From assembly GCF_004340965.1 (NCBI RefSeq), contig NZ_SLYA01000002.1:1022731-1086730 (forward strand): a stretch of DNA of 64,000 bases, given 5' to 3'. This document shows, piece by piece, positions 1 to 8,628 of this stretch. Source of the stretch: Sphingomonas sp. PP-CE-1A-559. Its GTDB lineage: Bacteria > Pseudomonadota > Alphaproteobacteria > Sphingomonadales > Sphingomonadaceae. Positions within the stretch are counted from its first letter, which is position 1, and each line of letters begins with the position of its first letter. Under the pieces are notes generated by a model that saw nothing but the letters and a program-made list of their open reading frames with translations, was not told where the DNA came from and ran no database searches. Both the position numbers and the translations under genes were made by a program.

Positions 1-1071
1 CGCGCCCGCGTCTACGGCGGCGGCCCCCCGCCCCCGGTGCCGGGCGTGCGCGTCGTCGGCCTCGAAGCACTGGGCGAACAGGATGGCGGCGATTTCGAGC
101 GCGATATCGACGCGCTGGTCGAGGCTATCGCGCGCGATCATGCGGTGAATCCGTTCGACATGCTCCACGCGCAATATGGCTATCCGACCGGCTGGGCGAC
201 GATGATCGCGGCCCGGCGCCTCGGCCTGCCCTGCGTCGTGTCGATCCAGGGCGGGGACGGGCATTGGGTCGGCTCGTGCTGCGAGACGCACCGGCTCGCG
301 ATGGTCCGCGTGCTCGATCATGCCGGCGCGCTGCTGATCGGCGGCAACAGTTTCGCGGGCGAAGTCCACGATCGGCTCGGCACCCCACTCGACCGGTTCA
401 CGATCGTTCCGGGGGCGGTCGATACCGACCATTTCACGCCGGCATCCAAGGCAGCGCCCGAAGGTTCGGTCCGCCTGCTCTATCATGGCCGCGTCGACCG
501 CCGCAAAGGCGTGCTCGACTTTCTCCACGCGCTGCCGGACGTGCGCGGCGACTGGCACGCGACCATTTCCGGCATCGGCCCCGACGTCGACCCCGCGCAG
601 GCGCTCGCGACCGAACTCGGGCTCACCGACCGCGTGACGTTCAGCGGCTATGCGGACTATGACGCGGTTCCCGAACTCTACCGTGCACACGACGTCTTCG
701 TGTCGCCGACCTATGCCGAGGGGTTCTCGAACACCATCCTCGAGGCGATGGCGTGCGGCCTCGCGGTCGTCTCGTGCCACGCCGTCGGTGTCGTCGACTG
801 CGTCCGTGACGGCGAGAATGGCCTGCTGACCGATCCCGGCGACGTGCCCGCGCTTGCGGCTTCGCTGACCCGCGTCATCACCGATACGAGCCTGCGCAGA
901 CGCCTGGCCACCGCCGCGCTGGAAGAATGCCGCCGGGTGTATAGCTGGGACACGGTCGGCCAGCAGATCGTCGGCATCTACCGCGACCTGCGTAACCAGC
1001 GGCAAACCGCCTTCGACACGGACCTGCCGATGACACCCTGCCGCTTCCGCAGCGAACCGCATCTGCTGTGA
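1..1071 (+). CDS. Glycosyltransferase family 4 (GT-B fold), 5' end cut by the window
   Basis: Probable GT4 glycosyltransferase that adds a sugar from a nucleotide-sugar donor to a growing surface glycan at the cytoplasmic side of the membrane. The frame is open back to base 1, so the true start lies outside; the first internal start is a GTG at 37. The C-terminal donor-binding half is clear: a YHGRVDRRKG stretch, then SPTYAEGFSNTILEAMACG, the usual E-x7-E region of GT4 enzymes. A GDG..H segment and PGAVDTDHF (as in GT4 PNGVD) also fit. The stop at 1069 is only 7 bases before the next start, so it is the first visible member of the glycan operon. Donor and acceptor cannot be read from sequence. 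Confidence 0.85.
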   Translation, partial: RARVYGGGPPPPVPGVRVVGLEALGEQDGGDFERDIDALVEAIARDHAVNPFDMLHAQYGYPTGWATMIAARRLGLPCVVSIQGGDGHWVGSCCETHRLAMVRVLDHAGALLIGGNSFAGEVHDRLGTPLDRFTIVPGAVDTDHFTPASKAAPEGSVRLLYHGRVDRRKGVLDFLHALPDVRGDWHATISGIGPDVDPAQALATELGLTDRVTFSGYADYDAVPELYRAHDVFVSPTYAEGFSNTILEAMACGLAVVSCHAVGVVDCVRDGENGLLTDPGDVPALAASLTRVITDTSLRRRLATAALEECRRVYSWDTVGQQIVGIYRDLRNQRQTAFDTDLPMTPCRFRSEPHLL

Positions 1072-1078
1072 CCGACCG

Positions 1079-1774
1079 GTGAAGCTGCTCGCGATATCGC
1101 CGCATCTCGACGATGCCGCCTTCTCCGCCGGCGGGCTGCTGGCGTCGCGCGTCGATCAGGGCTGGGACGTCACGGTGGCGACCTGCTTCACCGGCAACGT
1201 CGCGCAACCAACTGGGTTCGCGCTCGCGTGCCAGGTCGACAAGGGTCTGGGCGCCGAGATCGACTATATGGCGCTGCGCCGTGCCGAGGATCTCGCGGCA
1301 TGCGAAGCGCTTGGCGCGCGCGCGACGCATTTGCCGTTCCTGGAGGCGCCGCACCGTGGTTACGTATCCGCAAAAATGCTGTTCGCGGCACGCTTGCCCG
1401 ACGACCGGATCGTCGACGATGTCGCGGCGGCGCTGGCTGAGCTTCTCGCGGCGGAACGGCCTGATCTCGTCCTCGGGCCAGTGTGCCTCGGCAACCATGT
1501 CGACCATCACGTCGTTCTGGAGGCGATCCGACGATCCTGTGCCGATCATACCGTATTGCTGTGGGAAGACTGGCCTTATGCCGATCGCGAAGACCGCGTT
1601 GCCGCCATGCCCGCGGTGATCGAACACCTAACGCCAGAGACACGCGCACGTCGGATCGCCGCCTGTGCCGCGTACAGGTCGCAACTCGGCTTTCAATTTG
1701 GCGGGGTCGAAGCGATGACGGAGCGAACCGAGCGGATCGCTGAGGAACGTTTCTACCCCCTCCAAGCGTTCTGA
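1079..1774 (+). CDS. PIG-L/LmbE family N-acetyl-sugar deacetylase
   Basis: Predicted zinc-dependent deacetylase of 231 residues that removes an acetyl group from an N-acetylated sugar or glycan intermediate. The N-terminus carries the family motif SPHLDDAAFSAGG (residues 7-19; PHxDD is the metal and catalytic motif), and a second metal motif HVDHH lies in the middle. The start is a GTG at 1079, 7 bases after the preceding stop. Location inside a glycosyltransferase operon suggests it trims a sugar made or transferred by its neighbours. PIG-L proteins also act in mycothiol-like pathways and on small glycolipids, so the substrate remains open. Confidence 0.85.
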   Translation: MKLLAISPHLDDAAFSAGGLLASRVDQGWDVTVATCFTGNVAQPTGFALACQVDKGLGAEIDYMALRRAEDLAACEALGARATHLPFLEAPHRGYVSAKMLFAARLPDDRIVDDVAAALAELLAAERPDLVLGPVCLGNHVDHHVVLEAIRRSCADHTVLLWEDWPYADREDRVAAMPAVIEHLTPETRARRIAACAAYRSQLGFQFGGVEAMTERTERIAEERFYPLQAF

Positions 1775-1825
1775 CCGACCGGCCACCACCGCCGCGCGTC
1801 CCCAATTCCAAGCAGAGCCATTATC

Positions 1826-2755
1826 ATGACCGAAGTTTCCGTCGTCACCCTGGGCAAGGGGCGTCCCGACCATCTCGTCAACGTTGTCCGCGGGCTGATG
1901 CGCCAGACGCTGATGCCGAGCGAACTGATCGTCGCGGTGATGCAGGACGATCTGTACGACCTGCCCGAGGCGCCGTTCCCAATCCGCCAGATGCAGGTCG
2001 TCGCCGACGCCCTTCCGCTCGCCTCTGCGCGTAACGTCGCGGCCCGCGCGGCGACCGGCGACGTCATCGTCTTTCTCGACATGGACTGCATCCCGACGCC
2101 CACGCTGCTCGCCGATTATGCGGGGTTCCTCGACACGTTCGACGGGCTGCTGATGGGCGAGGTCCTGTACCTGCCGGGTGGCGCGACCGATGGCGACTGG
2201 CAGTATGACCGGTTCGCCGAGATCGCGGTAAAGCATTCGGACCGTCGCGGTCCGCCGCCGCAGGGCATCGAGATCTGCACCGACTATCGCTGTTTCTGGT
2301 CGCTCAACTTCGCGATGCGGCGGACGACGTTCCTCAATCTCGGCGGCTTCGACGAGCGCTATGTTGGCTATGGCGGCGAGGATACCGATTTCGGCAAGGC
2401 GCTCGACGAGGCCGGCGTGCAGATCGCGTGGATCAAGGGCGGTCTGGCCTATCACCAATATCATCCGCACCACATGCCGCCGGTGCACCATCTCGACAGC
2501 GTCGTGCGCAACGCCGAGCTGTTCGAGACCAAATGGGGCTATCGGACGATGGGCCATTGGCTCCAGGCCTTCCGCCTGATGGGCTTGATCGACCCCACCC
2601 CGGGTCGGCCGATCCGCATCCTGCGCCGCCCCGACGCCGCCGATCTCGCGCTGACCGGGCAGCAGAGCCACCAGCCCTATGCCAATACCGCGACCGTCAT
2701 TCGCCTGCTCGAAGACCGGCTGGCGGCGACCGAGAGAACTGCGGCGGCCGAATGA
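1826..2755 (+). CDS. Glycosyltransferase family 2 with galactosyltransferase-type C-terminus
   Basis: GT-A fold glycosyltransferase of 309 residues. It opens with VSVVTLGKGRPDHL, typical of GT2 nucleotide-sugar binding, and has the metal-binding D-x-D as FLDMDC near residue 90. Further on, GGFDERYVGYGGEDTDFG matches the C-terminal motif of the GT7/galactosyltransferase-like group in which the ED pair contacts the acceptor. It is likely cytoplasmic, with no membrane segment. The ATG of the next gene overlaps its stop (ATGA at 2752-2755), so the two are translationally coupled. Confidence 0.85.
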   Translation: MTEVSVVTLGKGRPDHLVNVVRGLMRQTLMPSELIVAVMQDDLYDLPEAPFPIRQMQVVADALPLASARNVAARAATGDVIVFLDMDCIPTPTLLADYAGFLDTFDGLLMGEVLYLPGGATDGDWQYDRFAEIAVKHSDRRGPPPQGIEICTDYRCFWSLNFAMRRTTFLNLGGFDERYVGYGGEDTDFGKALDEAGVQIAWIKGGLAYHQYHPHHMPPVHHLDSVVRNAELFETKWGYRTMGHWLQAFRLMGLIDPTPGRPIRILRRPDAADLALTGQQSHQPYANTATVIRLLEDRLAATERTAAAE

Positions 2756-3825
2756 GGATCGCGGTCCTCTGCCATGTCCGCCAGCCGATCGCCCAACCCT
2801 TTGCTGGCGGGATGGAGTCGCAATGCTGGCATCTGGCGGCCGGTCTCCAGGCGCGCGGCCACGACGTCGTGCTGTTCGCCTCGGGGGACAGCGACCCACG
2901 CTTCACGATCGATGCGGTGATCCCGGAGCATTACGAACGCACCTTTCCGGGGGCCGAGCACCGTGGCTTCGCGCCGCTGATTGCGCATCTCGACGACGGC
3001 TACGCCGCCGCCTGCGACCGGATCGCCGCCGGTAATTTCGACGTGGTGCACAATAACAGCCTGCATCGCTTCCCACTCGAGCCGGCGCGGACCGCTGTGG
3101 TCCCGACCGTCACCTCCTTGCACGTCCCGCCCTACGATGCGCTTCGCTGGTTCGTGCACGCCAGCGTCACGCCGACCCACCGCCTGACCGCGACCTCGGC
3201 CCACCAGCTTGCCGCCTGGTGGCCCGACGGCCCGCCACGCGAAGCCTCGGTATTGCATAACGGTATCGACCTCGACGCATGGCCGTTCGTCGCGCGAGGC
3301 GATGGCAGCGCGGTCTGGTGCGGAAGAATGACGCCGGACAAGGCGCCGCATCTGGCAGCGCAGGCGGCCCGGATAGCCGGCGTCCCGCTCACGCTATTGG
3401 GACCGATCGAGGATCGCGACTATTGGGACGCCAACGTGGCGCCGCTGTTGGACGGCAGCATACGATATGGCGGGCATCAGGATGCAGCGGCACTGGCATC
3501 GGAGATGGGGCGTGCTTCGGTGTTCGTGTTCACGCCATGCTGGGACGAACCGTTCGGCTTGGTCGCGGTCGAGGCGATGGCATGCGGCCTGCCCGTGGCG
3601 GCATTCGACCGCGGCGCGTTACGCGAAGTTATCGGCGAGACAGGGTACTTCGCACCGCCCGGTGACGTTTCCGCACTCGCTGACGCCATCACGAGAGCCA
3701 TCCAACGTCCCCGAGGCGCGCAGCGTGATCGGGTTGAGACGGCCTTCACCCGCGATCGGTGGCTCGATCGATGCGAGGGCCTCTACCGTGACGTGATCGA
3801 TCACGAACACGGGCGGGTCGCATGA
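2752..3825 (+). CDS. Glycosyltransferase family 4
   Basis: GT4 enzyme of 357 residues. The open frame extends upstream, but the ATG at 2752 overlapping the previous stop gives the expected N-terminus MRIAVLCHVRQPI followed by a glycine-rich GGMESQ loop. Donor-site features are a LHNGID motif, the WCGRMTPDKAPH segment and FTPCWDEPFGLVAVEAMACG with the E-x7-E pair. This resembles the group that transfers sugars from UDP- or GDP-donors in exopolysaccharide assembly. It is coupled to the next gene by another ATGA overlap at 3822. Linkage specificity is unknown. Confidence 0.86.
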   Translation: MRIAVLCHVRQPIAQPFAGGMESQCWHLAAGLQARGHDVVLFASGDSDPRFTIDAVIPEHYERTFPGAEHRGFAPLIAHLDDGYAAACDRIAAGNFDVVHNNSLHRFPLEPARTAVVPTVTSLHVPPYDALRWFVHASVTPTHRLTATSAHQLAAWWPDGPPREASVLHNGIDLDAWPFVARGDGSAVWCGRMTPDKAPHLAAQAARIAGVPLTLLGPIEDRDYWDANVAPLLDGSIRYGGHQDAAALASEMGRASVFVFTPCWDEPFGLVAVEAMACGLPVAAFDRGALREVIGETGYFAPPGDVSALADAITRAIQRPRGAQRDRVETAFTRDRWLDRCEGLYRDVIDHEHGRVA

Positions 3826-4754
3826 CGAACAGCAATCATTTGGGAGAGCAGCGCGCGTTGCTCAACGCATTATACCGGACGCATGTCGGGCTTGGTTCTC
3901 GCTATGCGCTGGTCGACTTTCCGGACCATGCGAACGTCGGCGACAGCGCGATCTGGCTCGGTGAACTCGCCATGCTGCGAGAGGTGACGGGGCGCGATCC
4001 GTGCTACGTTTCGACCTGGCACGACTTCGATCTCGATGCCTTTCGTAGCGCCTGCCCCAACGGCGTGCTGTTCCTGCATGGCGGCGGAAACCTCGGCGAC
4101 ATCTGGCCGCACCACCAGCGGTTCCGCGAGGACATCCTGGCAAGGGTCCGCGATCGACCGGTCGTTCAGCTACCGCAGTCGATCCATTTTCGCGTGCCTT
4201 CCGAGGTCGATCGGTTCGCCGCGCTCGTCGCCGACCATCCGGATTTCGTCCTGTACGTCCGCGATACGCGCAGCTTGGACTTCGCACGCAAGCATCTGAC
4301 CTGCCCGGCACACCTCGCCCCGGACTCGGCGTATGCGCTCGGCGAGCAATCGCGCGAGACTGCGCAATGCGATGTGCTGATGCTGATGCGCACCGACGAC
4401 GAGCGGCAAGGCTATGCGATACCGTCGGCCGATCCAGCGACCGTCGTCGACTGGCTGGAAGATGACGCCGATCTGCCGGTCGGGGTCGGCGCCAAGGCAC
4501 GCGAAGCTCAAACCGTCGCACGCGTCGACCGTGGGCTACGGTTGCTTGCACGAGGGCGGGTCATCGTGACGGACCGGCTGCATGGTCACATCCTCGCCGA
4601 CCTCCTGGGAATTCCGCACGTCGTTCTCGACAATGACTACGGCAAGATCGCCGCGTATCTCGACGCTTGGCCTGCCCCGGACGCGATCGTGACGAGAGCC
4701 TCGACGATCGGCCACGCCATGGTCCTTGCCAAGCAGCTCGTCGGCGCGCGGTGA
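3822..4754 (+). CDS. Polysaccharide pyruvyl transferase family protein
   Basis: Member of the polysaccharide pyruvyl transferase family (Pfam PF04230; ExoV and GumL are known examples), which adds a pyruvate ketal from phosphoenolpyruvate to a sugar of a surface polysaccharide. The 310-residue protein shows the family landmarks FPDHANVGDSAIW near the N-terminus, FLHGGGNLGDIWP around residue 85 and DRLHGHILADLLG near residue 250. The ATG overlaps the previous stop and its own stop overlaps a GTG. Pyruvylation would give the glycan negative charge. Some family members act in other pathways such as cell-wall anchoring glycans, but the operon favours an exopolysaccharide or similar polymer. Confidence 0.85.
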   Translation: MTNSNHLGEQRALLNALYRTHVGLGSRYALVDFPDHANVGDSAIWLGELAMLREVTGRDPCYVSTWHDFDLDAFRSACPNGVLFLHGGGNLGDIWPHHQRFREDILARVRDRPVVQLPQSIHFRVPSEVDRFAALVADHPDFVLYVRDTRSLDFARKHLTCPAHLAPDSAYALGEQSRETAQCDVLMLMRTDDERQGYAIPSADPATVVDWLEDDADLPVGVGAKAREAQTVARVDRGLRLLARGRVIVTDRLHGHILADLLGIPHVVLDNDYGKIAAYLDAWPAPDAIVTRASTIGHAMVLAKQLVGAR

Positions 4755-5674
4755 CTGCCGCCATCGACGTCAGCCTGCTCGTCTGCACGCGCAATCGCGC
4801 CGGCTCGCTGGCGGCTACGCTGGAGTCCGTGGAGCGTGCGGCGGCGTATGCCGGAAACACGACCGTGGAGGTCGTCCTGGTCGACAATGGTTCGGTCGAC
4901 GACACGCCGCAGCGACTAACGGAATGGCGCTCGCGGCAGACTTTCCCGGTCCACCTCGTCCACGAACCGCGTCCCGGGCTCGCCCGCGCGCGTAACACCG
5001 GGCTTGCACGGTGCACCGGGCGCATCGTCGCGATGACGGACGACGACTGTGTCCTGCACCAAGACTATTTCGCCGCCGTCTGTGCCGCGTTCGAAAGGGC
5101 CAGCGGGCTGGCGATCATCGGCGGTCGCATCCTGCTCGGCAACCCGGCCGATTTGCCCGTCACGATCAAGCTCGAGGACCACCCGATGGTCGCACCGTCG
5201 CGCGGGTTTCCGGGCGGGTTCATCATGGGGGCAAATCTGGCGTTCACCGCGGATGTCCTGCGGTTGACGGGATGCTTCGACGAACGGTTCGGCGCCGGCG
5301 CGCCATTCGTGTCTGCCGAGGATACGGATTTCCTGTTTCGTGCAGCAGGCCTGGGCGTTGCGGTGCTCTACGACCCGCTGATGATCGTCGATCATCATCA
5401 CGGACGCCGTGACATCGAGGACGAAACCCGGTTGCTGGCAGGCTACAGCTTCGGCGACGGCGCGCTGTACGCCAAGTATCTCGTCTCCGACCGACGCGCA
5501 CTTCGCGCCATCGTCGAGGATATTCTTGCCGTTCGCTTCGACTGGACACGGCCCGTGAACACGCATGCCGGCATCAAGCGGTTCTACTGGTTCCGGCTGC
5601 GCCATAAAGCCCGGGGCTTTGCCTACTTCTGGTGGGTCGCCCTCCGGCGAAACATGTCACGTTTCATCCGATAA
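4751..5674 (+). CDS. Glycosyltransferase family 2
   Basis: GT2 enzyme of 307 residues and last visible gene of the glycan operon. I take the GTG at 4751, which overlaps the previous stop (GTGA), because it gives the standard opening DVSLLVCTRNRAGSLAATL. The metal-binding motif is MTDDDC near residue 97, followed by GANLAFTADVLRLTGCFDERFG and a SAEDTDF motif that matches the acceptor region of this family. The basic C-terminus (residues 275-307, rich in R, K, W and F) may sit at the membrane. No gene follows on this strand for 48 bases, and no terminator hairpin is obvious. Confidence 0.85.
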   Translation: MTAAIDVSLLVCTRNRAGSLAATLESVERAAAYAGNTTVEVVLVDNGSVDDTPQRLTEWRSRQTFPVHLVHEPRPGLARARNTGLARCTGRIVAMTDDDCVLHQDYFAAVCAAFERASGLAIIGGRILLGNPADLPVTIKLEDHPMVAPSRGFPGGFIMGANLAFTADVLRLTGCFDERFGAGAPFVSAEDTDFLFRAAGLGVAVLYDPLMIVDHHHGRRDIEDETRLLAGYSFGDGALYAKYLVSDRRALRAIVEDILAVRFDWTRPVNTHAGIKRFYWFRLRHKARGFAYFWWVALRRNMSRFIR

Positions 5675-5722
5675 ACCGCTGTACCTGCTGTTCTTTCGTC
5701 CACGATTCACCATATTCAAACC

Positions 5723-6064
5723 ATGGGCGGACGTGTGAAGCGGATGGCAGGATTGTTGGAGGCAGAGGCGCGGACGATCGCTGTTGAAGACTCCGGACGT
5801 TGCGCACTGTGCGAACGACCCTTGGGCCGAAAGGTGGAATGGCATCACCGCATTCCGAAAAGCCAGGGTGGTACGGAGGTCGTTTCGGTTCATCCGATCT
5901 GTCACCGCATCATTCACGCCAGCGTCTCGAACCAGGATCTGGCGACGACGTTCGCGGACCTTGATGTCTTGAAAGCACGTCCGGATATCAGTCGCTTCCT
6001 GCGCTGGATCGCCGACAAGCCTGCCGACTTTCACGCCCCCACTCGCCGCGCCGATATCCGCTGA
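5723..6064 (+). CDS. Small HNH-family protein
   Basis: A 113-residue protein consisting almost only of an HNH nuclease-like fold. A first CxxC (CALCERPLG) is followed by VEWHHRIPKSQGG, the HH and downstream positions of HNH enzymes, then VHPICHRIIH, whose Cys/His would complete the zinc or metal site. Stand-alone HNH proteins of this size act as nicking or DNA-processing enzymes, but many have unknown roles. No restriction methylase, phage terminase or intron lies nearby, so context does not help. The start could be the ATG at 5723 or the in-frame ATG at 5744; neither has a strong ribosome-binding site. Confidence 0.7.
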   Translation: MGGRVKRMAGLLEAEARTIAVEDSGRCALCERPLGRKVEWHHRIPKSQGGTEVVSVHPICHRIIHASVSNQDLATTFADLDVLKARPDISRFLRWIADKPADFHAPTRRADIR

Positions 6065-6173
6065 GTGCGCCGACCTCGACGGTAGATCGTCATCGGCAAC
6101 GGTCTTTTATGTCGGCGGCACTTAACGATCGGAGGACCGTTCGTTCAGCGACCCGAACAGCAGGACGCTCTCC

Positions 6174-7049
6174 ATGACCGATGATCCGCGCACCAGCCAC
6201 CCGACGAGCTTTCCCGGTGAACCGCAGCAGCCCCGCCCCGGGCTCGTCGCCAACATGAAGACCAAGCCCGACCATGGCGAGGAGAGCTATGTCGGCAAGG
6301 GGCTTCTCAAGGGTAAGGTCGCGCTCATCACCGGCGGTGATTCCGGCATCGGCAAGGCGGTGGCTATCGCCTATGCACGTGAAGGCGCGGACGTCGCGAT
6401 CTCGTACCTCGCCGTCGAGCAGGTGGATGCCGACGATACTCGCGCCTGGGTGGAAAAGGCTGGACAGCGATGCGTCTTGCTGCCGGGCGACATTCGCGAC
6501 CGGGATCACTGCGTCACGCTGGTCGAGCGCACCGTCAGCGACCTTGGCGGGATCGATATATTGGTCAACAACGCCGCAGCGCAGACGATGAACGAGGATC
6601 TGGACAGCATCGACGATGACGAGATGCAAGGCGCGTTCGCGGCCAACGTGTTCGCGATGATCCGTCTGGCGAAGGCTGCGGCGCCGCATATGAAGCCGGG
6701 TTCGGCGATCGTGAACACGACCAGCGAGCAGGCCAAGGTCGCGACCAAGAGCATGATCGTCTACGCCGCGACCAAGGGCGCGATCTCCAGCCTGACGGTC
6801 GGGCTTTCAAACCTGCTTGTCGCGAAGGGCATCCGCGTCAACGCCGTGGCGCCGGGCCCGATCTGGACGCCGATCCAGCCCATCGCGAAGTCGCTGGAGG
6901 AACTAGAAAAACTCGGCCGGGATACGCCGCTCGGTCGCGCAGGACAGCCGGCCGAACTTGCTCCGGCGTATGTCCTTCTCGCGTCGTCGGAGGGGAGCTA
7001 CATGACCGGTGCAGTGATCGCAGTCACCGGTGGTGTGCCGATCAACTGA
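6174..7049 (+). CDS. SDR family oxidoreductase (YdaD/GSP39-like)
   Basis: NAD(P)-dependent short-chain dehydrogenase of 291 residues. The Rossmann motif is TGGDSGIGKA (near residue 54), NNAA follows, and the catalytic Ser, Tyr and Lys appear as NTTS and YAATKGA. The roughly 40-residue N-terminal extension rich in Pro, with PGLVANMKTKPDHGE, is typical of the general-stress subfamily that includes Bacillus YdaD (GSP39). The natural substrate of that group is not settled. It stands alone, ending in a strong hairpin terminator shared with the convergent carotenoid operon. Confidence 0.85.
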   Translation: MTDDPRTSHPTSFPGEPQQPRPGLVANMKTKPDHGEESYVGKGLLKGKVALITGGDSGIGKAVAIAYAREGADVAISYLAVEQVDADDTRAWVEKAGQRCVLLPGDIRDRDHCVTLVERTVSDLGGIDILVNNAAAQTMNEDLDSIDDDEMQGAFAANVFAMIRLAKAAAPHMKPGSAIVNTTSEQAKVATKSMIVYAATKGAISSLTVGLSNLLVAKGIRVNAVAPGPIWTPIQPIAKSLEELEKLGRDTPLGRAGQPAELAPAYVLLASSEGSYMTGAVIAVTGGVPIN

Positions 7050-7055
7050 CGAACA

Positions 7056-7077
7056 AACGGGCGCTTCGGCGCCCGTT
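7056..7077. terminator. Hairpin terminator between convergent genes
   Basis: A perfect 9-bp stem, AACGGGCGC / GCGCCCGTT, closes on a TTCG tetraloop. It lies 7 bases after the SDR stop and about 10 bases before the end of the convergent carotenoid operon. There is no long T-tract on the + side, so it may be a bidirectional, partly factor-dependent terminator or a 3'-end stabilising hairpin. Confidence 0.75.
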
Positions 7078-7087
7078 CATCGTCGGC

Positions 7088-7849
7088 CTAAGAGTTCGCC
7101 ACTTCAACGCGCCGCGCCGCGCGCGCATGCTCTTTCGTGAAATCGCCGACACCGCGGTCGGTGTGGCACAACCGGTCCCAATGGCGGAAATACAGGCCAT
7201 AGTTGCAGCCATAGAGTTCGTGGTGCCGCTGGTGGTGGCTGGCCGTGATCAGCCACCCGCCCAAGGGCCCCGACCACATGAAACGCGGGAAGATCTCCCA
7301 TCCCATGTGGTTCGTGACTCCCATCACCGTCATGATCGTCAGCACGATGCCTAGACCGGCGATATGGATCGGAACGAAGAACACCAGCAGCGGAATGACC
7401 ACCGCGCCGGTAAGCGCCTCGATCGGGTGAAACGCCATCGCGGCCCAGGCCGTCGGCGGGCGGCTGGCATGGTGCAGCGCGTGCGCCAGCTTGAACGGTT
7501 TCGGACGATGCATCCAGCGGTGCGTCCAGTAGAACCAGGCATCGTGCAGCAGCAGATACAGGAACACCGAAACCGGCAGGTACCAGAGCGGATGGGCGTG
7601 GATATCGGAATATACCTGCGTCCAGCCATGATGCTGCCATCCCCACGCGACGACGCCGGCCGGGATCCCGTAGAGCGCTGCGGACGCTAGGCTCCAGATG
7701 ATCTCGCGACGGACCTGCGGGTCGAGCCCGAGGTAGAGCCCCGGATGTTTGCGTACCGTGATCCAGGCGAACGCGCCCGACACGAGGAGATAGCGAACGC
7801 CGACGATGACGGTCATCGCGACGGCGGAAAGGATGATGGCGAGCGTCAT
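7088..7849 (-). CDS. Sterol desaturase/fatty acid hydroxylase superfamily membrane enzyme
   Basis: Di-iron membrane hydroxylase of 253 residues. The histidine clusters of the superfamily are visible: HDAWFYWTHRWMH, HALHH and HHQRHH. Several hydrophobic segments precede and separate them. I use the ATG at 7849, which overlaps the stop of crtW by four bases; the longer upstream frame is the crtW antiframe. Being third in a crtZ-crtW operon suggests it oxidises a carotenoid end ring or chain, for example an extra ring hydroxylation, but sterol, fatty acid or hopanoid substrates are equally known for the superfamily. Confidence 0.8.
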   Translation of the reverse strand: MTLAIILSAVAMTVIVGVRYLLVSGAFAWITVRKHPGLYLGLDPQVRREIIWSLASAALYGIPAGVVAWGWQHHGWTQVYSDIHAHPLWYLPVSVFLYLLLHDAWFYWTHRWMHRPKPFKLAHALHHASRPPTAWAAMAFHPIEALTGAVVIPLLVFFVPIHIAGLGIVLTIMTVMGVTNHMGWEIFPRFMWSGPLGGWLITASHHQRHHELYGCNYGLYFRHWDRLCHTDRGVGDFTKEHARAARRVEVANS

Positions 7850-8628
7850 GCTTGGTCCTCGACGACTCTGCGATCGGCGGCTCGCCCGGCAAGAGCGCGG
7901 CGCCGCGAGGGAAGCCCCCACCACGGCGTTCCCGGCGAGAGATGGTGCTCGTGATGATAGCCGCCGAAGTGGAAGCAGGTCAGCAGCGATACTATCGGGC
8001 CCACGTCGATACTGTGCGCGCGGTGGGAGTCCGCGAAGGGAGTCTCGCGTTCCCGGTGCGGCAGCCACGTCCCGAACACGAACAACTGCGCCACCGCACC
8101 CAGGGCTGGCAATGCCCAGAAGATGACGATGTTGCCGAGCGGTGCCCCGAGCAGCAGCGTGTAGATCAGCGCCACCACGGTTATCCGGATAATCTGCCCG
8201 TGGGAATAATAGGTCTTGAAGAACTGCAGGAACCAGCCACCGAGACTTGGGTCGCCGCCGTGAAAATCAGGGTCCCCCGCTCTTCCTGTTTCCTTGTGAT
8301 GCAGATGATGCTGCGGCAACAGTGATGCGTAAGACAGGCAGGCGTAGAGCGAAAGACAGGTCGCACCGATCGCCCAGTTCAACCGTGGTCGGTCGGGCGC
8401 CAGCGCGCCGTGCATTGAGTCATGCGCGACGATGAACAATCCGGTACTTAGCCAAGTCTGTACGATGACCATCACGATGGCCACCGGAGTTGTGTCCAGG
8501 CTCCAACGCCAGAAAAAGATGCCGATTATGTGGATCGCCAGCCACGCCACGACGATCGCCGCGGACAGCGACACGCCGACACGGGTCTGATGCCGCAGGG
8601 CCTCCGATTGGCGAACCGTTCCGCTCAC
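7846..8628 (-). CDS. crtW: Beta-carotene ketolase (CrtW type)
   Basis: Membrane fatty-acid-desaturase-like enzyme of 260 residues that introduces a keto group at C4/C4' of beta-ionone rings, giving echinenone and canthaxanthin or, with CrtZ, astaxanthin-type products. Histidine boxes are HDSMH (residues 69-73), HHLHH (107-111) and HHEHH (225-229), with the DPDF motif after the second box and LPHRE before the third, all as in CrtW. Four hydrophobic spans are present. It starts at a GTG that overlaps the crtZ stop (GTGA), and its stop overlaps the next ATG. The call is by motif resemblance; plain desaturases of this fold are the alternative. Confidence 0.85.
   Translation of the reverse strand: MSGTVRQSEALRHQTRVGVSLSAAIVVAWLAIHIIGIFFWRWSLDTTPVAIVMVIVQTWLSTGLFIVAHDSMHGALAPDRPRLNWAIGATCLSLYACLSYASLLPQHHLHHKETGRAGDPDFHGGDPSLGGWFLQFFKTYYSHGQIIRITVVALIYTLLLGAPLGNIVIFWALPALGAVAQLFVFGTWLPHRERETPFADSHRAHSIDVGPIVSLLTCFHFGGYHHEHHLSPGTPWWGLPSRRRALAGRAADRRVVEDQA

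Noticed and set aside
5723..6064. HNH protein as part of a restriction or phage system
   Set aside because: No methylase, terminase, integrase or tail gene nearby.
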